Source: Puniceicoccales bacterium
GTDB taxonomy: Bacteria > Verrucomicrobiota > Verrucomicrobiia > Opitutales > JAIRLG01
DNA length: 6,201 bases
Direction of reading: 5' to 3'
NCBI GenBank assembly: GCA_031278595.1
Contig: JAITKE010000050.1
Coordinates: 1-6,201, forward strand
Below are positions 1-3,674 of the stretch, one piece after another (positions within the stretch are counted from its first letter, which is position 1; the number at the start of each line of letters is the position of its first letter). A program made the translations under genes and the position numbers. The notes beneath the pieces are model-generated. The model saw only the letters and a list, made by a program, of their open reading frames with translations, did no database searches and had not been told where the DNA came from.

Positions 1-8
1 GGGTCTTC

Positions 9-59
9 GGCCCCTCCCTAGGCCGCCAAGGCGGCGAAGCCGCGAGGAGGGGTGAAGCC
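9..59. repeat. Partial GC-rich structured repeat (copy R1), right half
   Basis: This block matches 1652-1702 in the complete cloverleaf copy R2 at 48 of 51 positions, in the same orientation. It contains the equivalent of the right arm of hairpin 3, the right outer arm CAAGGCGGCGAA and about 20 bp of conserved downstream flank. The expected left half would lie outside the window, so I cannot tell whether this is a full element cut by the window edge or a decayed fragment. Together with R2 it brackets the tandem toxin-antitoxin modules. Confidence 0.7.
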
Positions 60-78
60 AAACGCCACCCGATACCGC

Positions 79-357
79 TCAGGCCTCGTAATGCCCGCGG
101 CAGTGGAGCAGGAGAACGACCTCTTCTCCGACGTGATAGACGAGGCGGTTCTTCCTGTCGATGCGCCGCGACCAAAATCCCTCTCCCTGATGCCTCAAGG
201 GCTCCGGTTTTCCGATGCCGGATTTCGGGTGTAGTCGGATATCCCTCACCAAACGGTCGATCTTGGCTATCGCCCTGGAATCATGCCGCTCGAACCAATC
301 GTAATCTTCGACGAACTCATGGGATTTACGGAATTCCAGCATGTTCATGAAGGTCAC
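79..357 (-). CDS. YoeB/Txe-family mRNA interferase toxin (module 1)
   Basis: A 92-residue protein of the RelE/YoeB superfamily, expected to cleave mRNA at the ribosome when freed from its antitoxin. The family hallmarks are visible: KPEPLRH at 50-56 with the catalytic-type Glu52, FWSRRI at 61-66, NRLVYHV at 70-76 with Arg71, and a C-terminal CRGHY at 86-90 giving His89 and Tyr90. These correspond to E. coli YoeB Glu46, Arg65, His83 and Tyr84, so all catalytic residues look intact. YoeB is usually about 84 residues; starting at Met4 or Met6 would bring this one closer to that length. Every possible start still lies inside the upstream antitoxin gene (32-bp overlap with the start used here), which implies translational coupling. 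It is a paralogue of the toxin at 790-1059: from WSRR to the C-terminus 28 of 31 residues are identical, while the N-terminal half is much more divergent. Confidence 0.9.
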   Translation of the reverse strand: MTFMNMLEFRKSHEFVEDYDWFERHDSRAIAKIDRLVRDIRLHPKSGIGKPEPLRHQGEGFWSRRIDRKNRLVYHVGEEVVLLLHCRGHYEA

Positions 358-631
358 GGATCAGCTCCTCTACGTCGGTGTAAGACTTAATTTTCCCCGC
401 CTCCGTATCGGCTTTGGTCTCAGCCACAATGCGCTGCAAATCCTCATAGGTATAGGTGATGGTCTCGTCCTCATCCCCCTCTTCCTTCTCGATATCCTTC
501 TCCTCCTCGATATCCTTCTCGATGAGACGGCCGAGATAGCGGGAAGTGGAGAGTTGGCGCTTTTGGGCCTGGGCTTTGACCAAACTGGCAATCCGCGGCG
601 GAACGTGGGCGATGAGGGTTTCGCTTTTCAT
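326..631 (-). CDS. Ribbon-helix-helix antitoxin (module 1) partnering the YoeB-like toxin
   Basis: A 101-residue protein. The N-terminus reads as a ribbon-helix-helix DNA-binding fold: beta strand TLIAHVP (5-11), a first helix through residue 26, a turn at STS, and a second helix RYLGRLIEKD (31-40). An acidic linker follows (41-56), then ITYTYEDL (58-65) and a C-terminal helical tail ending IKSYTDVEELIRDL, as expected for the part that wraps the toxin. The acidic linker includes an 18-bp direct duplication (see separate entry). It lies immediately 5' of, and overlaps, the YoeB-like toxin, which fixes its role as cognate antitoxin and probable autorepressor. YoeB toxins are classically paired with Phd/YefM antitoxins, so an RHH partner is atypical. 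No convincing Shine-Dalgarno precedes the ATG. The family call rests on pattern reading, not on a database match. Confidence 0.82.
   Translation of the reverse strand: MKSETLIAHVPPRIASLVKAQAQKRQLSTSRYLGRLIEKDIEEEKDIEKEEGDEDETITYTYEDLQRIVAETKADTEAGKIKSYTDVEELIRDLHEHAGIP
488..520. repeat. 18-bp tandem duplication inside antitoxin 1 acidic linker
   Basis: The 15-mer CTCGATATCCTTCTC occurs at 488-502 and again at 506-520, an 18-bp period and therefore six codons in frame. It encodes the repeated KDIE segments of the antitoxin linker. The paralogous antitoxin at 1022-1324 has an unrelated Asp/Glu/Gly-rich linker here. Confidence 0.85.
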
Positions 632-632
632 A

Positions 633-670
633 ATGGGAGACTTTGTGGCTTTTTAGAAGCCCTTGGCAAG
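633..670 (-). promoter_or_regulatory. Conserved leader/operator candidate upstream of antitoxin 1
   Basis: The 38 bp immediately upstream of the antitoxin 1 start are identical to 1326-1363 upstream of antitoxin 2. The block contains an inverted repeat, GGCTT (647-651) and AAGCC (657-661), separated by 5 bp and about 16 bp from the start codon. Since RHH antitoxins normally repress their own operon and the two DNA-binding domains are nearly identical, this is the obvious operator candidate. I see no convincing -10/-35 pair, so the exact promoter is undefined. Confidence 0.45.
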
Positions 671-698
671 CTTTTAGGAGTGCTCGGCCAGGAGGAGG

Positions 699-726
699 TT
701 CTCGCGACCGGGGCTGCGAAGTTCTG
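699..726. repeat. Upstream repeat element, copy a (module 1)
   Basis: This is a 28-bp block beginning TTCTCGCGACCGGGGCTGCG, about 70-95 bp upstream of the antitoxin 1 start. Related copies lie at 1449-1477 and 1501-1528 upstream of antitoxin 2. It is probably part of the duplicated toxin-antitoxin unit; whether it binds a protein is unknown. Confidence 0.55.
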
Positions 727-789
727 TAATGAGGGGATAGCTTAAGATGTCCGAGCGAAGAAATAAAGCCAAATCTCACCCATCGCCGC

Positions 790-1059
790 TCAGGCCTCGT
801 AATGCCCACGGCAGTGGAGCAGGAGAACGACCTCTTCATCGATGTGATAGACGAGGCGGTTCTTCTTGTCGATGCGCCGCGACCATACATTTCCTTTCCC
901 GCTTCGTAGCGCTTCCGGTCTACCCCTACCGGATAGAGGGTGTTCTATGACGTCCTCGACCAGACGATCGATTTTGAGCAGCGTCACGGGATCGTGTCGA
1001 ACGAACCAGGCGTATTCGCGGCTAAATGTACGCGCTCTGTGCGTCTCTTTTGAGATCAT
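790..1059 (-). CDS. YoeB/Txe-family mRNA interferase toxin (module 2)
   Basis: An 89-residue paralogue of the toxin at 79-357, with the same expected ribosome-dependent RNase activity. The motifs RPEALRS (Glu49), VWSRRI (58-63), NRLVYHI (Arg68) and CRGHY (His86, Tyr87) are all present, so the active-site set looks complete. Its N-terminus, MISKETHRARTF, is unrelated to that of module 1, whereas the C-terminal 31 residues are almost the same. The gene overlaps its antitoxin by 38 bp, which makes translational coupling likely. The ATG at 1059 has no strong ribosome binding site of its own, in keeping with coupling. The DNA around the stop codon continues the module 1 homology up to an AAGCCAAA block at about 765-772 (55-63 in module 1), marking the duplication edge. 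Confidence 0.9.
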   Translation of the reverse strand: MISKETHRARTFSREYAWFVRHDPVTLLKIDRLVEDVIEHPLSGRGRPEALRSGKGNVWSRRIDKKNRLVYHIDEEVVLLLHCRGHYEA

Positions 1060-1324
1060 GCAACAGTTCTTCCGCCGAAGTATAAGCCTTGAGCTTTCCC
1101 TCTTTAATTTCCGCCTTCGCCTCCCTCACTTCGCGGAGCAAATCCTCATAGGTATAGGTGATGGTCTCGCCTTCATCTTCATCATCACCATTATCTCCTT
1201 CGACCTCCTTTTCAATGAGACGGCTGATATAGCGGGAAGTGGAGAGTTGGCGCTTTTGGGCCTGGGCTTTGACCAAACTGGCAATCCGCGGCGGAACGTG
1301 GGCGATGAGGGTTGCGCTTTTCAT
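1022..1324 (-). CDS. Ribbon-helix-helix antitoxin (module 2) partnering the YoeB-like toxin
   Basis: A 100-residue paralogue of the antitoxin at 326-631. Residues 1-32, covering the ribbon and most of the DNA-binding helices, differ from module 1 at only one position (Ala4 versus Glu4). The acidic linker (39-53) and the C-terminal toxin-binding part diverge strongly, apart from a shared TITYTYEDL. The two antitoxins should therefore recognise the same operator but may hold different toxins. It overlaps its toxin gene by 38 bp. No clear Shine-Dalgarno is visible. The call as antitoxin is secure from context; the RHH fold assignment is pattern-based. Confidence 0.82.
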   Translation of the reverse strand: MKSATLIAHVPPRIASLVKAQAQKRQLSTSRYISRLIEKEVEGDNGDDEDEGETITYTYEDLLREVREAKAEIKEGKLKAYTSAEELLHDLKRDAQSAYI

Positions 1325-1325
1325 G

Positions 1326-1363
1326 ATGGGAGACTTTGTGGCTTTTTAGAAGCCCTTGGCAAG
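1326..1363 (-). promoter_or_regulatory. Conserved leader/operator candidate upstream of antitoxin 2
   Basis: This block is identical to 633-670, with the same inverted repeat GGCTT (1340-1344) / AAGCC (1350-1354). Perfect conservation of non-coding DNA between paralogous modules whose coding middles have diverged argues for a functional site, or for recent gene conversion of this edge. Confidence 0.45.
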
Positions 1364-1448
1364 TTTTTAAGGACATTGGGCAAGGAGGAAATTCCCGCCG
1401 AGTTGACCAGGGTTCCGGAAATCCACGAGAAGGAGATAGATTGGGAGG

Positions 1449-1528
1449 TTTTCGCGATCGAGGCTTCCGGAAATCTGCGAAGGAGAGATGGCTTTGGAAG
1501 TTCTCGTGACCGAGGCTGCGGAGGTCTG
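1449..1528. repeat. Upstream repeat element, copies b and c (module 2)
   Basis: Two imperfect direct copies, 1449-1477 and 1501-1528, start 52 bp apart and match at about 22 of 28 positions with one gap. They share a CGAGGCT core and TCTG near the end. Copy c is followed, as in module 1, by the conserved ATGAGGGGAT. Module 1 has one such block and module 2 has two. The rest of 1364-1582 shows no gene I can support. Confidence 0.5.
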
Positions 1529-1582
1529 ATAATGAGGGGATGACCCCGGAAACCCGTGAAGAGGGAGATCTTCCGTGCCCGA

Positions 1583-1681
1583 TTCGCCGCCTTGGGGGCC
1601 CAGCGGGCCCCAGGCCCGCCCCGCGGGCCGCGGCCTAGGGAGGGGGCCGGAGGCCCCTCCCTAGGCCGCCAAGGCGGCGAA
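1583..1681 (+). repeat. Cloverleaf-shaped intergenic repeat, copy R2
   Basis: The outer stem is TTCGCCGCCTTG (1583-1594) with CAAGGCGGCGAA (1670-1681), 12 bp and perfect. It encloses three hairpins. Hairpin 1 is GGGGCCC-AGC-GGGCCCC (1595-1611). Hairpin 2 is GGCCCGC-CCC-GCGGGCC (1613-1629). Hairpin 3 has 16-bp perfect arms, 1630-1645 with 1654-1669, and an 8-nt apex. Only A1612 is left unpaired at the four-way junction. Orientation is assigned from the order of hairpins and the pyrimidine loop of hairpin 2. It separates the toxin-antitoxin tandem from tRNA-Leu. It does not look like a simple intrinsic terminator because no T-tract follows. Confidence 0.85.
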
Positions 1682-1710
1682 GCCGTGAGGAGGAGCGAAG
1701 CCCAAAAGGA

Positions 1711-1754
1711 CGGAGAAGCCAAAGACAAAAGAAGCGCCGTTCCGGAGTCCCGGC
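1711..1754 (-). terminator. Weak candidate terminator of tRNA-Leu
   Basis: Downstream of the tRNA, read on the minus strand, a short GC hairpin (GCCG at 1751-1754 pairing with CGGC at 1736-1739, with a CCGG-rich loop) is followed by a T-rich stretch containing CTTCTTTTGTCTTT. The stem is short and the T-run is interrupted, so this is tentative. Confidence 0.3.
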
Positions 1755-1765
1755 TGGGGATTCTC

Positions 1766-1850
1766 TGGTGCTCAGGAGGGGACTCGAACCCCTATGCCCT
1801 GCGGCACTGCCGCCTGAAGACAGCGTGTCTACCAATTCCACCACCTGAGC
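1766..1850 (-). tRNA. tRNA-Leu (anticodon CAG)
   Basis: Read on the minus strand this is a complete 85-nt class II tRNA. The acceptor stem GCTCAGG pairs with CCTGAGC, and the discriminator A plus CCA is genomically encoded. The D-arm carries TTGGTAGACAC. The anticodon stem CTGTC/GGCAG has the loop TTCAGGC, giving anticodon CAG (1814-1816, complement) that decodes CUG. A long variable arm TGCC-GCAG-GGCA is typical of leucine tRNA, and the T-arm is AGGGG-TTCGAGT-CCCCT. All stems pair, so the gene looks functional. It sits alone between cloverleaf repeats R2 and R3. Confidence 0.97.
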
Positions 1851-1862
1851 TACCGAGGTTTT

Positions 1863-1891
1863 ATCAAAGAGAACTGCTCTCGGCGGGTCAA
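1863..1891 (-). promoter_or_regulatory. Probable sigma-70-type promoter of tRNA-Leu
   Basis: On the minus strand a -35 box TTGACC (1886-1891) and a -10-like TTTGAT (1863-1868) are separated by exactly 17 bp and end 12 bp before the mature tRNA 5' end. The -35 matches consensus at 5 of 6 positions and the -10 at 4 of 6. Confidence 0.55.
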
Positions 1892-2001
1892 GGGCGTATC
1901 GCCGGTGGTCGTTGGAAAGGATGGCAGAATAGGACGACCGGCTGGACAACCCTTCCCAGAGGGTTTCTCAAAGGGCAAACCCGCTTCGTCGCCTCGAGGT
2001 A

Positions 2002-2110
2002 GGGCTAAGCCGCCTTGGGGGCCCAAAGGGCCCCGGGCCCGCTCCGCGGGCCGCGCTAGGAAGAAAAGGAAGGCCTTCCTTTTCCTCTCAGCGCCAAGGC
2101 GGCGAAGCCC
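2002..2110 (+). repeat. Cloverleaf-shaped intergenic repeat, copy R3
   Basis: The outer stem is GCCGCCTTG (2009-2017) with CAAGGCGGC (2095-2103), 9 bp, extended past a 2x2 internal loop by GGGCT (2002-2006) with AGCCC (2106-2110). Hairpin 1 is GGGGCCC-AAA-GGGCCCC (2018-2034). Hairpin 2 is GGCCCGC-TCC-GCGGGCC (2036-2052). Hairpin 3 (2053-2094) has 21-nt arms matching at 18 positions; its tip is a perfect 22-nt palindrome of purine-rich then pyrimidine-rich sequence. Only G2035 is unpaired at the junction. Outer stem and hairpins 1-2 resemble R2, but hairpin 3 is a different sequence. Confidence 0.85.
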
Positions 2111-2149
2111 GGGCTAGGGACCACCCGCCGCTGTACAGGCCCCGAGCAG

Positions 2150-2209
2150 TTGAGGAAAACACTCCGGAGACGGTAACACCGATTACTGCGGAGAGAAGGC
2201 TTTCCTCAA
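2150..2209 (+). other. Unassigned structured hairpin, possible RNA element
   Basis: TTGAGGAAA (2150-2158) pairs perfectly with TTTCCTCAA (2201-2209). Inside are a 5-bp stem, CTCCG (2162-2166) with CGGAG (2189-2193), and a 4-bp CGGT-AAC-ACCG tip (2171-2181), separated by asymmetric internal loops. A competing stem, GCAGT (2146-2150) with ACTGC (2185-2189), excludes both the outer and the middle helix. It does not match any riboswitch or ncRNA family I can recall. It lies about 225 bp upstream of bioY. The strand is a guess. The remainder of 2111-2255 shows nothing else I can support. Confidence 0.4.
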
Positions 2210-2255
2210 AGCTTTCGGTGAGATTTTTCTCCGGCTATTGTTTTTGGCTGTTTTT

Positions 2256-2356
2256 GTCCGCTGTCTTTAAATCCCAGAGGGATTTGGCCCGCTCCGCGGG
2301 CCGCGGGGCGAAAAGGAAAAGTCCCTTTTTCTTTTCGCCTCGCAAAGACAGCGGAC
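2256..2356 (+). repeat. Cloverleaf-shaped intergenic repeat, copy R4
   Basis: The outer stem is GTCCGCTGTCTTT (2256-2268) with AAAGACAGCGGAC (2344-2356), 13 bp and perfect. Hairpin 1 is AAATCCC-AGA-GGGATTT (2269-2285). Hairpin 2 is GGCCCGC-TCC-GCGGGCC (2286-2302), identical to that of R3. Hairpin 3 has 19-nt arms (2303-2321, 2325-2343), fully paired apart from two G-T wobbles, around a TCC loop. All segments abut exactly, with no unpaired base at the four-way junction. Outer stem and hairpin 1 share no sequence with R2/R3, yet their lengths and layout are kept. It lies just upstream of bioY. Confidence 0.87.
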
Positions 2357-2434
2357 CAAGAAGCTTGAAAGGTTTGATGAAGCACTTGGCTTTATCACTT
2401 TCCTTTGGGAATCTTTGCTTCGGTTGTGAAATAT

Positions 2435-3010
2435 ATGGATATAAAAAATACAGTGGAAGTGCAGCCGCTCGGTGGGACGCCGAGTCCTTCCCTCCCCATG
2501 CCCCAATGGCTGAAACTGGCCTACGGCGTATTCTTTCTCACCCTCATGGCGCAGATGACAATCCCTCTGCCCTGGACACCGGTGCCGATCACCGGCCAGA
2601 CCTTTGGGACGGCCTGTGTGGCGCTGACCATGGGTTCCTTGGCGACGCCTACCGTCGCCATCTATTGGCTCCTGGGCCTCTGCGGCCTGCCCGTTCTGGC
2701 CGGTGCCGCCAGTGGGGTTCTCTGGGGCCCAAAATCCGGCTACCTCCTGGGCATGGTTTTGGCGACGGATGTCGTGAGACGGCTGAAGGCGAGGGGCTTG
2801 ACCCGAACCTGGTGGAGTTATTTTTACATCCTCTGCGCCGGAGGGCTTATTATTTACGCTTTGGGGCTTCTCTTCCTATCCTTTTTCGTCCCACATGGAA
2901 AACTTTTGATGGCCGGTCTGTGGCCCTTCATCCCGGGAGATATTTTGAAAATGCTCGCCGCGACCACCGTAAGTTTCCACTGGAATCGTTATGTGGCCTC
3001 GAAGCATTAA
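2435..3010 (+). CDS. bioY: BioY, biotin-specific S-component of an ECF transporter
   Basis: A small integral membrane protein that binds biotin and, with the energizing EcfA/EcfA'/EcfT module, imports it. From the ATG at 2435 it is 191 residues, normal for BioY. Family motifs are clear: TIPLPWTPVPITGQTF at 42-57, GLPVLAG at 84-90, WGPKSGYLLGM at 97-107, and PFIPGDILKMLAA at 164-176. About six hydrophobic segments can be read. A TTG start at 2405 would add ten residues and an ATG at 2498 would also keep the conserved core. None has a good Shine-Dalgarno, and I prefer 2435 as the first ATG just before the conserved region. No ECF ATPase, EcfT or biotin-synthesis gene is adjacent, so it presumably shares an energizing module encoded elsewhere. 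No BirA-type operator is evident. It is flanked by cloverleaf repeats R4 and R5. Confidence 0.93.
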   Translation: MDIKNTVEVQPLGGTPSPSLPMPQWLKLAYGVFFLTLMAQMTIPLPWTPVPITGQTFGTACVALTMGSLATPTVAIYWLLGLCGLPVLAGAASGVLWGPKSGYLLGMVLATDVVRRLKARGLTRTWWSYFYILCAGGLIIYALGLLFLSFFVPHGKLLMAGLWPFIPGDILKMLAATTVSFHWNRYVASKH

Positions 3011-3011
3011 A

Positions 3012-3080
3012 GCAGAGAAAGTCCCTTCCCAGGGCCCTCGATGAGATTGAGATTTTCCTCCGGAGAAACTCTGCCTTTTT
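3012..3080 (+). terminator. Weak candidate terminator after bioY
   Basis: GCAGAG (3012-3017) can pair with CTCTGC (3069-3074), directly followed by CTTTTTT. The roughly 50 nt between contain smaller hairpins, including CCCT-TCCC-AGGG and a TTTCCTCC/GGAGAAA stem with one bulged base. The long closing distance makes this a poor classical terminator, but the position just after the bioY stop codon and the T-run support it. Confidence 0.35.
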
Positions 3081-3112
3081 TCGAAGAAACTTTTCTGGAG
3101 GGGGTGCTCTCT

Positions 3113-3201
3113 TCCGCCGGCGATCCCAAAACTTTTAAGTTTTGCTGCTGCGCTCCGCGCAGCAGGCGCTGGGCGGAAGCCCAGCGCGGATCGCCGGCGG
3201 A
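3113..3201 (+). repeat. Cloverleaf-shaped intergenic repeat, copy R5
   Basis: The outer stem is TCCGCCGGCGATCC (3113-3126) with GGATCGCCGGCGGA (3188-3201), 14 bp and perfect. Hairpin 1 is CAAAACTT-TT-AAGTTTTG (3127-3144). Hairpin 2 is CTGCTGCGC-TCC-GCGCAGCAG (3145-3165). Hairpin 3 is GCGCTGGGC-GGAA-GCCCAGCGC (3166-3187). Every base from 3113 to 3201 is either paired or in an apical loop, giving a perfect four-way junction. All stem sequences differ from the other copies; only the layout and the TCC loop of hairpin 2 are shared. The rest of 3011-3387 holds a direct repeat (see 3296) and no gene I can support. Confidence 0.88.
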
Positions 3202-3295
3202 GATTGGCCCCTGGGGCCCTACGGCCGTTTTGATCGGTGCCGCAGGTGTGGTTTTTGGGGGATCGAAATCAGAGAGAGGGTTTTTTAAGAGCGTC

Positions 3296-3331
3296 GTTAA
3301 AATCAGACAGCAACCTCCTCATCTTGTCCCA
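3296..3331. repeat. Left direct repeat flanking the RelBE-like module
   Basis: A 36-bp block that recurs at 3966-4001, exactly 670 bp downstream, with 31 of 36 identities; all five differences are transitions. The shared core is AACCTCCTCATCTTGT. The pair brackets the whole relBE-like operon, as expected for a mobilised unit or for ends left by a vanished element. Confidence 0.75.
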
Positions 3332-3387
3332 CAATTCATCTGATGGCTGGGAACTTTTTCCTCAGCTCTTTTTAGCTTGAGTTCTCG

Positions 3388-3417
3388 CTCCTTGTGTTAC
3401 ATTCCTAACACAAGGAG
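3388..3417 (+). promoter_or_regulatory. Palindromic operator overlapping the ribosome binding site of the RelBE-like operon
   Basis: CTCCTTGTGTTA (3388-3399) and TAACACAAGGAG (3406-3417) form a perfect 12-bp inverted repeat with a 6-bp spacer. The right arm contains the Shine-Dalgarno AAGGAG (3412-3417), 5 nt before the antitoxin ATG. RHH antitoxins typically bind such palindromes to repress their operon. In the transcript the same repeat would form a hairpin hiding the ribosome binding site. A TTGAGT at 3377-3382 might be a -35 box, but I see no good -10. Confidence 0.75.
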
Positions 3418-3422
3418 ATACC

Positions 3423-3674
3423 ATGACTTCGGTACGACTGACCCGGGATAACGAGCAGAGGTTGGTGGCTCTGGCTTCCGATCTTCATCAGACGAAGAGC
3501 GCCATCATCAATGCGGCTTTGGACGAATATCTGGAAGACCAGCGGGACACCCTCGAGGGGCTCAGGGCACTTCAGGAGGTCGATGAGGAAAAAGACAAAA
3601 TCTCCATGGAAGAAGTGCTGAGCGAATTCGGCTTTACCCGCAGTGAACCGCATCGTCTGGACGCGGCGGAGTAA
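3423..3674 (+). CDS. RelB/CopG-like ribbon-helix-helix antitoxin
   Basis: An 83-residue protein. The N-terminus SVRLTRDNEQRLVALASDLHQ followed by TKSAIINAALDEYLED is a standard RHH arrangement of strand, helix, turn and helix. The C-terminal part is charged and helical (LEGLRALQEVDEEKDKISMEEVLSEFGF) and is expected to cover the toxin active site. The ATG at 3423 is well supported by AAGGAG 5 nt upstream. The stop codon lies 32 bp inside the toxin gene. It is expected to neutralise the RelE-like toxin and to repress the operon through the palindrome at 3388-3417. It shows no clear sequence similarity to the two RHH antitoxins at the left end of the window. Confidence 0.88.
   Translation: MTSVRLTRDNEQRLVALASDLHQTKSAIINAALDEYLEDQRDTLEGLRALQEVDEEKDKISMEEVLSEFGFTRSEPHRLDAAE

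Noticed and set aside
471..890. Minus-strand open frames across the toxin-antitoxin leaders (also 1321-1728)
   Set aside because: They share a short peptide only because the leader DNA is duplicated. They run out of frame through the antitoxin and toxin genes and into the R2 repeat.
1595..1669. Cloverleaf hairpins as intrinsic terminators
   Set aside because: The hairpins are GC-rich but not followed by T-tracts, and three hairpins within a closing stem do not fit a terminator. Transcription blockage remains possible but is not shown.
1556..2002. Plus-strand open frame across R2 and tRNA-Leu
   Set aside because: It translates a structured repeat and the complement of a tRNA gene; not a protein gene.
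2218..3138. Long 306-codon open frame on the plus strand
   Set aside because: It overlaps bioY in another frame, has no recognisable family motif and a low-complexity basic composition, and runs through cloverleaf R4. The BioY motifs in the correct frame are decisive.
1583..3201. CRISPR array or tRNA-like genes made by the cloverleaf repeats
   Set aside because: There is no regular repeat-spacer periodicity. Although the shape is cloverleaf-like, arm lengths, loops and conserved tRNA bases (TTCGA loop, D-loop GG, CCA end) are absent.
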